DNA of 64,000 nucleotides from Vibrio mediterranei (GTDB lineage Bacteria > Pseudomonadota > Gammaproteobacteria > Enterobacterales > Vibrionaceae). The translations under genes and the position numbers were made by a program. The first letter of the stretch is position 1; the number at the start of each line of letters is the position of its first letter. The stretch spans positions 1,116,001 through 1,180,000 of the forward strand of contig NZ_FLLQ01000001.1 of assembly GCF_900088415.1 (NCBI RefSeq), given 5' to 3'. The notes beneath the pieces were generated by a model, which was given only the letters and a program-made list of their open reading frames with translations, did not search any database and was not told where the DNA came from. This document shows, piece by piece, positions 1 through 7,226 of this stretch.

Positions 1-2
1 CT

Positions 3-890
3 GAATTAGACGAAGTATATGAGGTGCTTTCTTGTTTACCTGACCCTGTCTTCATAATAAGTGAAGAAGGAGAATATGTTGATTTTCTTGGCGGAACTGA
101 TACTCAGTCGTATCATGACGGCAGCGCACTGATTGGGCAAACTCTGCACTCGGTAATGCCTTCCGAGCAAGCCGACTGGTATATCAGTCAAATCATCACA
201 TCACTCGATAATAATCAGGTCATGACTGTCGAATATGATCTATGCGTTGAAGATCTTAACGGCATTGACCCCAAATCGGGTCCAGCAGGTACATTGAGGT
301 TTGAGGGCAAGATCTTTCCGCTTTCTTTTACCTGTAAAAACCAAAGGGTAGTTTGTTGGCTCACTCGAAACATATCGAAGCGCCATCGCCTTGAACTAAA
401 GCTCCGTAAACAGAGTGAATCCGATCCACTCACACAAATAGCTAATCGCCGCTATTTTTTCTCCACATTAGCAACCATAACTAAAAGCACGACCCCACAC
501 TGTTTATTGTTGATGGATATTGATTACTTCAAAAAGGTCAACGATACCTATGGACACCTAGCTGGGGATAACACGCTAAAAGAAGTGGTTGCTCGAATAC
601 AAGATATCATTCGGCCTGATGATACTTTCGCCCGAGTAGGTGGCGAAGAGTTCGCACTGCTTCTACCTGATATTGAAGAGCACACGGCTTACGAGATTGC
701 GGAACGCATTCGCTGTACCATAGCCGATACTCCTTTCCACTATGAACAGCAGACCTTTTCGATAACATTGAGCGTTGGCGTAACCCAAGCTCGCTATCAA
801 GAGCGAAATAATCATATTTTTTCAAGAGCGGATGACGCGTTGTACATTGCAAAGAGCCGAGGTAGAAATCAAAGTATGGTATTAAGTTAG
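3..890 (+). CDS. GGDEF diguanylate cyclase with PAS-like sensor domain (5' end outside window)
   Basis: Makes cyclic di-GMP from two GTP. The reading frame is open to the left edge (residues ELDEVYEV precede the first possible GTG start at 24), so this is the C-terminal 295 residues of a longer protein. The visible N-terminal part (CLPDPVFIISEEGEYVDF and on) reads like a PAS domain that senses an unknown signal. The GGDEF domain follows from about residue 135 of the visible part: the DPLTQIANRRYF start, the metal-binding DIDYFKKVND segment and an intact active-site GGEEF. An RxxD inhibitory site (RPDD) lies exactly five residues before GGEEF, so product inhibition is expected. No EAL domain is present. 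It converges on the PL6 lyase gene across a terminator, so it is probably not part of the alginate operon. Family assignment is firm; the signal is unknown. Confidence 0.93.
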   Translation, partial: ELDEVYEVLSCLPDPVFIISEEGEYVDFLGGTDTQSYHDGSALIGQTLHSVMPSEQADWYISQIITSLDNNQVMTVEYDLCVEDLNGIDPKSGPAGTLRFEGKIFPLSFTCKNQRVVCWLTRNISKRHRLELKLRKQSESDPLTQIANRRYFFSTLATITKSTTPHCLLLMDIDYFKKVNDTYGHLAGDNTLKEVVARIQDIIRPDDTFARVGGEEFALLLPDIEEHTAYEIAERIRCTIADTPFHYEQQTFSITLSVGVTQARYQERNNHIFSRADDALYIAKSRGRNQSMVLS

Positions 891-917
891 CCGATCAGAA
901 CAGAGTACTCGGCCACT

Positions 918-940
918 AAAAAAGCGGCCACTTGACCGCT
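918..940 (-). terminator. Terminator of the PL6 lyase transcript
   Basis: On the minus strand an AGCGGTCA/TGGCCGCT stem (one G-U pair) is followed at once by six T. It lies 32 bases after the stop of the PL6 gene, between two convergent genes. Confidence 0.75.
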
Positions 941-971
941 GTGACTTTACTTTACGAAATTTCCTGACAGG

Positions 972-2597
972 TTACTTGTTGCTATTCACTAATACGTAAG
1001 TCGGCCCCGCACTATCAGCGGTAATCAATTGCAACTCAGAGGTGTTTGCCCCTGCTCCTTGGTATTGATTAAAGCCGTTTTCCAAGGACATGTTTGGAAG
1101 TGTTAGTGAATAATTTTCTAACTGCTCTTGTCCAACTAAAGTTGGGGTGTAAAACTCATTATGGTAACTGGCATCAACCAGAGGAAACTGCTCTGTAGCT
1201 CGTACACTCACAAACTCCGGGTTTTGTGAATTGTCGACGACATTGTTGTTAAAACGAATATCAACACCAGCAAAAATATTGTCTACTTCGGCATTATTGA
1301 ACAAGCTTACGCGGTGAGATTGATTACCGTAGACAATGCCCCACTCGGTATCAACAAACGTGTTGTTCTCTATGTCGATGTTCTTAGGCGTCCATTGCTT
1401 GTTTAGCTCTTTCCCTTTTACTGACTGGTCAAGCTGCTCGCCGTTTTTTACGTCGATAATCCCTGTATTAATGACAATACCACCTCGAAGATCAGCGTTA
1501 CCTTCAATTAGTCCATCACGCCCACGTGTGTTAGCAAAGTAGTTATTGCGAATCACATGATCTTCATCGTAGATGCGCACACCACCTGTTAGCAATTTCT
1601 TGTTTCCAAGAATAACGTTGTTCTCTACCTTATTACCTTTACCATGTCTCAATGAAATCAACGCTGCACTTTCGAATATTGTGTTACCTGAAATCTCATT
1701 ATCACCCGACTTGATCGAGATAAGTTCACGTTCTCCATCCATATCTACGAGCAAATTATCGACAAACTTAGAACTAGAATCCCATTGCGAAGATTTCGAG
1801 TCACCAATTCGAATCGCTTCCCAGCTGTTACCGTTGTAACGAACGGCTTCTTTTATATCTAACTCATTAAACTGGTTCTGTTTTTGGTCAACAAAAATAT
1901 TATGAGCAATAAGGTGGTTATCTGGCGTCTCATCTTTCTGAACACCAATCAAAGTGCCACGTTTCTGCTTTCCTTCAAATCGATTATTGATGACTTTTCC
2001 ATCTTTACCCCATAAGGACACCCACAGGTATTTAGGATATTCAGAACGACGCTCGTCAGGTTCGTACGCATAATCATGATTGAAGTAATAGAATGTGGAA
2101 TTTTGCAGTGTGTTTCCGTTACCCATCATGCGAACTCCGCCGAAACGTTCCGCTGGGCCGCCTTCAGTGAACACCAAACTATCTAGCGTCACGTTGTTAC
2201 CTGTTAGTTCAAATTGAACCAGACCAGTAAACCAAACCGCTCCTGCAGTTTCGGCCTTAATCGTCACACCATTTGCCGCAATTGTTACATGCCCCAAATT
2301 GGTATATTTTCCATCTGGAATCGTAATCACCTCACCATCTTTTGCATTCTCAAGTTGAGATTTAAGTGCGTTAACCTGTTGGTCTGATTTGGACTCCAGT
2401 GTCGCACCATCAACATCAACCAATCTGTCACTCGACAAAAGGTAATCGCGTGTCACTTCATTAAACGCCATCGGCACAGACGTTTGAAGCATTGTTTTAT
2501 TAGCGTGAGTAGTGTCAGCATTCGTGTTACCACAACCAACCAGCGCAACTGAGGCGAATACTGCCGTTAAAGATAAAGCGAGGACATTTTTTTTCAT
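972..2597 (-). CDS. Polysaccharide lyase family 6 (alginate lyase), lipoprotein
   Basis: Predicted to cleave alginate by beta-elimination at the cell surface or in the periplasm. The start is placed at 2597 (MKKNVLAL), because this gives a lipoprotein signal peptide with lipobox LVGC (Cys22) and a GAGA ribosome site; an in-frame start 63 bases upstream would bury the signal. The protein is 541 residues, the size of a one-domain PL6 parallel beta-helix enzyme. The family catalytic region is visible: ELISIKSG with Lys296 and SLRHGKGNKVENN with Arg317. The 21-residue distance equals that between Lys250 and Arg271 of chondroitinase B, the family prototype. Asn-rich beta-helix rungs (NNVTL, NTLQNSTF, NKVENNVIL) fill the rest. 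It lies downstream of symporter A, separated by a hairpin, and is probably co-transcribed. Alginate rather than chondroitin is inferred from the neighbours. Confidence 0.9.
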   Translation of the reverse strand: MKKNVLALSLTAVFASVALVGCGNTNADTTHANKTMLQTSVPMAFNEVTRDYLLSSDRLVDVDGATLESKSDQQVNALKSQLENAKDGEVITIPDGKYTNLGHVTIAANGVTIKAETAGAVWFTGLVQFELTGNNVTLDSLVFTEGGPAERFGGVRMMGNGNTLQNSTFYYFNHDYAYEPDERRSEYPKYLWVSLWGKDGKVINNRFEGKQKRGTLIGVQKDETPDNHLIAHNIFVDQKQNQFNELDIKEAVRYNGNSWEAIRIGDSKSSQWDSSSKFVDNLLVDMDGERELISIKSGDNEISGNTIFESAALISLRHGKGNKVENNVILGNKKLLTGGVRIYDEDHVIRNNYFANTRGRDGLIEGNADLRGGIVINTGIIDVKNGEQLDQSVKGKELNKQWTPKNIDIENNTFVDTEWGIVYGNQSHRVSLFNNAEVDNIFAGVDIRFNNNVVDNSQNPEFVSVRATEQFPLVDASYHNEFYTPTLVGQEQLENYSLTLPNMSLENGFNQYQGAGANTSELQLITADSAGPTYVLVNSNK

Positions 2598-2677
2598 GTG
2601 ATTCTCTTTATGAATTCTTGTTGGATTAGATTTAACAATGGACTTGCTTGAACGTTGCAAGCATTAGAAAGGTTGAA

Positions 2678-2697
2678 AGCGGCTGGAATCAGCCGCT
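2678..2697 (-). terminator. Intercistronic hairpin between symporter A and PL6 lyase
   Basis: Perfect 8-bp stem AGCGGCTG/CAGCCGCT with a 4-base loop. On the minus strand only TTTC follows, so termination would be partial at best. It could instead protect the upstream symporter mRNA. Confidence 0.5.
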
Positions 2698-2719
2698 CAA
2701 TATTTATGAATAAAGCGCT

Positions 2720-4495
2720 CTAGTTTTCGGTAGCTATGTTGGCTTCAGCCGCGCTTTCCACTTTGTCATCCACTGCTTTGACGAGCAATAAGCCGACTGC
2801 AAAGACGATGCTGCCGCACAGAACAAACACGAAACGTCCCCACAATGGATTTGGCAAGACGAACATCGCCATTACACCAACACCAGCAACGGCGATCAAT
2901 GAACCCAACATACGACGCTGTCTATTATCAAGCTTCTTCTGTTCAGTACTTTCTGCCACAAGAGGTGTCGCTAGATTGTTGAAGAACTTGTCGACGTCTT
3001 TTTCACGATGCTCAGGTAAAGGCTTATAGAACAACGTTGAGAGTACAAAGAAACCTGCGGTGAAAATCATGTGACCAATCAAGCCAATAGCGACTTTTAA
3101 ATCAGCCCATTCACGACCAGTCAACTCATTAAGACCGAACCAGTTTTGAATCATGTCTGCCGTAATGACAAAACCGACGAAATAAGAGACAAAGCCACCG
3201 ACGACTAGCGTTCCCCAACCTGCCCAATCCGGCGTTTTACGAATGAAGAAACCACAGAATGCAGGAATAGTCATTGGGAAGCCGATCAAAGCACCCACGT
3301 ACATCATAGTGTCGAAAAGGCTTAAACCTTTAAGGGAGTTAATAAACAGAGCAACTAGAATAATAGCAATGCCGAAGAAAGTAGACGTCAGCTTAGAAAC
3401 CACGACTAGCTCTTTTTCATTGGCATTTGGACGCAGAATCGGCTCATAGAAGTTCTTAACAAAAATCCCTGAGTTACGGTTCAGACCAGAGTCCATGGAA
3501 GACATGGTCGCTGCGAACATCGCTGCAATCAAAAGACCAACCATGCCCACTGGCATATACTCTTGAACGAAGTAAAGGTACGCAAAGTCACTCGCTTTAG
3601 AGCCAGCTTCTGGGTATTGTGCCGCCAAATCCACACCTTGACCTGCTATAAACCATGAAGGCATAAACCAAATGATTGGCCCAAGCGTCATCAACACACA
3701 TGCCAAAAGTGCAGCTTTACGAGCGTTATTTGAGTCTTTTGCAGCCAAATAGCGATATGAATTCAACATGTTGTTAGTAATGCTAAACTGTTTTAGGAAA
3801 ATGAATACAGCCCAGATGCTGAAGATACTTAAATAGTTGAGGTTATCACCGGTAACAAATGACTCAGTTGGGAAGTTCTCAACGATATTGGAAACACCAC
3901 CACCATGATAAACCGCAACAATTGCACACGTTACCGTTACGGCCATGATAATGACCATTTGCATGAAGTCAGAGGCAATGACGGCCCAAGAACCACCGGT
4001 CACAGACATGACAAGAACCACAAGGCCGGTAAGAATAATGGTTGTGGTCATATCGAATCCAAAAATACCAGAAGCGATGATGGCGAGACCATTCAGCCAA
4101 ATACCTGCCGAGATAACACTGTTAGGCATCCCTGACCACGTAAATACCTGTTCATTTACTTTGCCAAAACGCATACGTATCGCTTCGATGACAGTGACGA
4201 CACGCAACTGACGGAATTTAGGAGCAAAGTATAGGTAATTCATTAAATAGCCAAATGCGTTGGCAATAAAAATGATGGCAACGGCAAAACCATCGGTAAA
4301 CGCTTTGCCAGCAGCTCCGGTAAATGTCCAAGCACTAAACTGCGTCATAAATGCCGTTGCACCAACCATCCACCAAAGCATGCTACCGCCCCCACGGAAG
4401 TAGTCGCTTGTAGTGCTAGTAAATGTTCGGAACATCCAGCCTATTGCAATAAGAAATAGGAAATAGATGCCTACAATTAGGGTATTGAGATCCAT
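2720..4495 (-). CDS. Sodium:solute symporter (SSS family), alginate-oligomer/uronate transporter A
   Basis: Inner-membrane Na+-coupled symporter, 591 residues with about 14 hydrophobic segments, the usual SSS length and topology. The family core is clear: SDYFRGGGSMLWWMVGATAF after TM1, then FMTQFSAWTFTGAAGKA in the unwound Na+-site region, and SSMDSGLNRNSGIFVKNFYE. It is closely similar along its whole length to transporter C (30014-31768) and more distantly to transporter B (21326-23083). In vibrios such carriers (Toa type) take up unsaturated alginate oligomers or DEH. Transcription probably starts in the 4496-5748 gap, where a TTGTAGTACAA palindrome lies 59 bases upstream and a CRP-like site lies further up. 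The PL6 gene follows in the same direction. The exact substrate cannot be read from sequence. Confidence 0.9.
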   Translation of the reverse strand: MDLNTLIVGIYFLFLIAIGWMFRTFTSTTSDYFRGGGSMLWWMVGATAFMTQFSAWTFTGAAGKAFTDGFAVAIIFIANAFGYLMNYLYFAPKFRQLRVVTVIEAIRMRFGKVNEQVFTWSGMPNSVISAGIWLNGLAIIASGIFGFDMTTTIILTGLVVLVMSVTGGSWAVIASDFMQMVIIMAVTVTCAIVAVYHGGGVSNIVENFPTESFVTGDNLNYLSIFSIWAVFIFLKQFSITNNMLNSYRYLAAKDSNNARKAALLACVLMTLGPIIWFMPSWFIAGQGVDLAAQYPEAGSKASDFAYLYFVQEYMPVGMVGLLIAAMFAATMSSMDSGLNRNSGIFVKNFYEPILRPNANEKELVVVSKLTSTFFGIAIILVALFINSLKGLSLFDTMMYVGALIGFPMTIPAFCGFFIRKTPDWAGWGTLVVGGFVSYFVGFVITADMIQNWFGLNELTGREWADLKVAIGLIGHMIFTAGFFVLSTLFYKPLPEHREKDVDKFFNNLATPLVAESTEQKKLDNRQRRMLGSLIAVAGVGVMAMFVLPNPLWGRFVFVLCGSIVFAVGLLLVKAVDDKVESAAEANIATEN

Positions 4496-4553
4496 CTTGA
4501 AACCTTTTGATATGTTATTCGGTTACGTTAACTATACGTCCATACCTTACAAT

Positions 4554-4564
4554 TTGTAGTACAA
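4554..4564. promoter_or_regulatory. Candidate GntR/FadR-type operator, symporter A promoter
   Basis: TTGTAGTACAA, a palindrome of the TNGTNNNACNA type bound by FadR-subfamily GntR proteins, 59 bases before the symporter A start. The same motif precedes most alginate genes here. Confidence 0.6.
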
Positions 4565-4607
4565 TATAATTATTACGTGAACAAGATCGTTTATTTAACC
4601 ATCATTA

Positions 4608-4618
4608 TTGTATTACAT
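4608..4618. promoter_or_regulatory. Second candidate GntR operator, symporter A side
   Basis: TTGTATTACAT, one mismatch from the perfect palindrome, about 54 bases from the copy at 4554. It directly abuts the CRP-like palindrome that starts at 4617. Confidence 0.5.
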
Positions 4619-4634
4619 ATGATCCGTATCATAT
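4617..4634. promoter_or_regulatory. CRP-like palindrome
   Basis: ATATGAT-CCGT-ATCATAT, perfect 7-bp arms. Read as TATGA-N6-TCATA it matches the CRP consensus TGTGA-N6-TCACA at 8 of 10 positions. It would link symporter A to carbon catabolite control. Confidence 0.4.
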
Positions 4635-4784
4635 TTTAAAGAATATCGAGATCTACATCACAACCGAGAGGCAAGTCCATAATTTAAAAGCAAAAACAAT
4701 AAGTTAAATGAAACCACAATCCAAACGAATGATTTATAAATTAAGGAAAGCATAAGTAAATGAGACAATTTATTGTAAGACATA

Positions 4785-4821
4785 AAAAACACCCTCGCAT
4801 CACCTGTAATAATGCGAGGGT
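4785..4821 (-). terminator. Orphan rho-independent terminator, possibly of a small RNA
   Basis: Perfect 10-bp stem ACCCTCGCAT/ATGCGAGGGT with an 11-base loop. On the minus strand it is followed by GTTTTTT. No accepted gene lies upstream of it on that strand before the plus-strand porin gene, so it may end a short non-coding RNA or a lost gene. Confidence 0.6.
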
Positions 4822-5050
4822 TAAAACGACATTAGGAGATCCATTGTCAATGTAGAGTGACGTCGACATTAACTCCGGGGGTGTTTGAGTGAGGTGGTAA
4901 ACAACACTCTTATACTTATCAAGTAGGTTTTGGAGAATCATCCCATTCGCTTGGGGTCGTATGGAATAATCTGAACGCTTGGCTGCTTTACCACATCCAG
5001 GCTAATTCTGACACTTCGTGTCGCGCTCTACCAAAAGCAAATTAATATTA

Positions 5051-5061
5051 ATGTATTACAA
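5051..5061. promoter_or_regulatory. Candidate GntR operator in mid-intergenic region
   Basis: ATGTATTACAA, one mismatch from the palindrome. It lies far from both flanking start codons, near the possible start of the orphan minus-strand transcript. Confidence 0.4.
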
Positions 5062-5244
5062 ATGGAGTTAATGAGACATGGATCATATTTTGGAAATGTG
5101 TAGAACTCTTCCGCGACTACCACATCACGAAAATCACATTAATATACTGAAATAAAATAATTTAATTCTCAAACCTCGCAATCTAAGTCTCGATAGAAAA
5201 CTCTCTTCCAAGTATTTTTAATACTGTCACCTCTCTTTCAATCG

Positions 5245-5273
5245 TTGAAATTTGCATAATTGTAGTATTTATA
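5245..5273 (+). promoter_or_regulatory. Candidate sigma-70 promoter for a long porin leader
   Basis: TTGAAA and TTTATA separated by 17 bases. A TTGTAGTATTT element, close to the operator motif, lies inside the spacer. If used, it gives a leader of about 470 bases before the porin start. Confidence 0.35.
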
Positions 5274-5321
5274 AAAGTCCTGAGTGTATTTTTGTGCATA
5301 CTCTGTCTCTATCCCATCATT

Positions 5322-5413
5322 AACAACAAACTAAATCACCAACAGTTTGTTGCTGTGGTCTGAGACCAAATCTATTCGACAACATTCCAACTTTAATGGT
5401 ATTTGAGTTGGAA
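5322..5413 (+). other. Three consecutive stem-loops upstream of the porin gene
   Basis: CAACAAACT/AGTTTGTTG, then the perfect hairpin TGGTC-TGA-GACCA at 5356-5368, then TTCCAACT/AGTTGGAA ending at 5413. This suggests a structured leader or small RNA. No U-tract follows, so it is not a simple terminator, and no known riboswitch class was recognised. Confidence 0.4.
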
Positions 5414-5703
5414 GTAGAAACCTCCCTCAATAGGATAATTCGAAGGCTTTAATTGGATAAAAATCAACCGCACCACATCATTATTGTGATTTTATAGTAT
5501 AAATATATATAAAAATTACTTTACCTACATCACATATCTTATTGTTAAATTCGATAGAGGCACAACTACACAACAACAGATAAAAACTTATATATCAATA
5601 GTATAAGTCAATTTCCCGCAGTAAGCCGTATGAAAGGCATTGCCAAAGGACGGCCAATCCCGATCCGTATCACATTAAAAACATAGAAAACCTCTTATCA
5701 TAT

Positions 5704-5714
5704 TTGTCATACAT
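5704..5714. promoter_or_regulatory. Candidate GntR operator, porin promoter
   Basis: TTGTCATACAT, 35 bases before the porin start codon and one mismatch from the palindrome TTGTCATACAA found before the PL17 operon. Confidence 0.5.
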
Positions 5715-5748
5715 TACCACAAACTAAAAATCTTAAGGGTTAAATAAG

Positions 5749-6435
5749 ATGAGCACTTTAAACAAAGTAACAGTGGCATTAGTTTCTGTGTTCGCGACAG
5801 CAACGGTAAGCGCAGCTTCTTTAGATATACGTACTGAGTACAAGCACACAACGGAGCAACATGCGACGCGCATCAAAATGGGAGACAGCATCGGTAACTT
5901 CTACTATAGCGGTGAGTTAAAGTTCAAAGGAGAAGATGGCGCGTTTCTTAAAGACTTGCAAAATAATGGTTGGGAGCTGGATTTAGGTTATCGTTTTAAG
6001 ATTAACGACAACTGGACTATCCAACCAGGTATGCCTATCGAAGCTCGTTCGGCGGGTATGACTTACAAACCACAGCTTCGCGTGACTTACGCACTGGATA
6101 GTGTTGAAGGACTCAGCTTAAGTGGTCGTTATCGTTATGACATTCGTCAAAACAACGGTGAAGACGCACAAAATGAACGCCGTCATCGTCTAACGGCTAA
6201 CATCAATTATTCAGTAAACGAGTGGCGCTTTGGACTTGAAGGTAACTATTATAAATCAGCAACAGATGGTTATATCTTGTACAACGGCAAAGACACAAAC
6301 TACGAGCTAAACGCCACAGCACGTCGTAGCTTCGGCCAATGGGCACCGTACGTTGAGTTTGGTGATGTGAACGTCGATTCTGTTACAGATCGCCGCGAAC
6401 TACGTAGCCGACTGGGTGTCACATACAGTTTCTAA
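5749..6435 (+). CDS. KdgM-family oligosaccharide-specific outer-membrane porin
   Basis: Outer-membrane beta-barrel channel that lets acidic oligosaccharides through. The 228 residues match the KdgM/NanC size. There is a signal peptide with probable cleavage at VSA-A around residue 22. The mature protein opens with SLDIRTEYKH, typical of this family, and ends in aromatic Phe (GVTYSF), the usual barrel-assembly signal. Alternating hydrophobic strands rich in Arg and Tyr (SGRYRYDIRQNN, RRHRLTANINY) fit a narrow barrel with a basic lumen for polyuronates. Erwinia KdgM carries oligogalacturonates; here alginate oligomers are inferred from the PL6, PL17 and symporter neighbours. The gene has its own terminator and is probably monocistronic, with an operator-like palindrome 35 bases upstream. 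Confidence 0.88.
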   Translation: MSTLNKVTVALVSVFATATVSAASLDIRTEYKHTTEQHATRIKMGDSIGNFYYSGELKFKGEDGAFLKDLQNNGWELDLGYRFKINDNWTIQPGMPIEARSAGMTYKPQLRVTYALDSVEGLSLSGRYRYDIRQNNGEDAQNERRHRLTANINYSVNEWRFGLEGNYYKSATDGYILYNGKDTNYELNATARRSFGQWAPYVEFGDVNVDSVTDRRELRSRLGVTYSF

Positions 6436-6460
6436 GGCGTAATTCAAGAATCAGTAAAAG

Positions 6461-6488
6461 GAGGTGTCTTGATAGGCACCTCTTTTTT
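6461..6488 (+). terminator. Terminator of the porin gene
   Basis: GAGGTG/CACCTC stem with extra inner pairs, followed by a T-rich run (TTTTTTA), 26 bases after the porin stop. Confidence 0.85.
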
Positions 6489-6494
6489 ACCCCC

Positions 6495-7223
6495 TTATTG
6501 GCTTAGTCGGTACAATTTTCCAATACAAGGGTGCTGTTTGTTGAAAAGTCGAGTCGACTGAGCCAAAAACAACTCTGCAGTTGCAATGGCATCAATTAAG
6601 GCCTCATGCCCATTATACTCAGGTAGTCCGTATCGCTTCCTAGTCTCAGACAGACGAACATCGATCTCAGCATCTTTATTCACCGCTAACGCCATCGACT
6701 TTTCAATAGCTAGTGTATCCAGCCACATCACTGGCAGATCTGACACTCCATACTTCTGAGTTAAATATTCATCAACGAATGCCGCTTCAATCATCGAACC
6801 GTGTGCAATCAGTATTTTGGTTTTTGCTGCTTGAAATAACTGTGTCATCGCAGAATCTAATGAAATTCCATCTTGCAACATTTCAGGCATGATATGGTTT
6901 ATGACCGCGGTTTCCGCCTTAACCTCATTTGGCGACTCAATAAACAGCTGTTTTGCACTAGCAACATTGACCGTAAAGTTGGCAATTTCTACCCAACCTA
7001 AACTAAGAATGGTGTCGGTATTGGCATCTAACCCAGTCGTTTCAAAATCCAACACTAGGTACTCGACTTCTGTTGCTAATACCTCCATTCTCGGCGGTTG
7101 CTCACTTAACAAGTTTCTCAACTCATTGGGTATCTTTTGATTGGCGAGATATCGCTGCCTTTGCTTGAGATAATGGTTATAAACGTGAAATTGATTCATC
7201 ACGCTTTTCAAAACACCAGCCAC
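6495..7223 (-). CDS. DnaQ-like 3'-5' exonuclease
   Basis: DEDDh-type exonuclease domain resembling the proofreading epsilon subunit of DNA polymerase III. Visible motifs are ExoI LVLDFETTGLD (about residues 57-67), ExoII around LIAHGSMIEAAFVDEYL and ExoIII GHEALIDAIATAEL, which contains the family His and Asp. The length is 242 residues; about 50 basic residues precede the domain. The start is GTG at 7223, supported by a GGGAGG ribosome site that lies inside the 3' end of the upstream gene; only three bases separate the two genes. In vibrios and relatives this exonuclease is regularly paired with a CBS/cNMP/DUF294 protein, often beside acetate uptake genes, which are absent here. Its physiological substrate is not known. 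Confidence 0.88.
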   Translation of the reverse strand: MAGVLKSVMNQFHVYNHYLKQRQRYLANQKIPNELRNLLSEQPPRMEVLATEVEYLVLDFETTGLDANTDTILSLGWVEIANFTVNVASAKQLFIESPNEVKAETAVINHIMPEMLQDGISLDSAMTQLFQAAKTKILIAHGSMIEAAFVDEYLTQKYGVSDLPVMWLDTLAIEKSMALAVNKDAEIDVRLSETRKRYGLPEYNGHEALIDAIATAELFLAQSTRLFNKQHPCIGKLYRLSQ

Positions 7224-7226
7224 TAG

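Larger units (their letters stand above)
4496..5748. promoter_or_regulatory. Long divergent regulatory region between symporter A and the KdgM porin
   Basis: About 1.25 kb without a convincing gene. It holds four copies of the TTGTNNTACAA-type palindrome (near 4554, 4608, 5051, 5704) and a weaker one at 5260. The 11-mer GATCCGTATCA occurs at 4621 and 5662, each time in a CRP-like context. There is also a minus-strand terminator with no obvious gene (4785-4821) and a run of stem-loops at 5322-5413. A 66-codon ORF at 4741-4941 overlaps the terminator and is not accepted as a gene. Confidence 0.6.

Noticed and set aside
4741..4941. 66-codon ORF on the minus strand
   Set aside because: It runs across the orphan terminator, has no clear ribosome site and no recognisable protein pattern; a small RNA explains the region better.
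4990..5035. tRNA-like text (GGTAGAGCGCGACAC on the minus strand)
   Set aside because: Resembles a tRNA D-arm, but no cloverleaf, anticodon stem or T-arm could be drawn around it.
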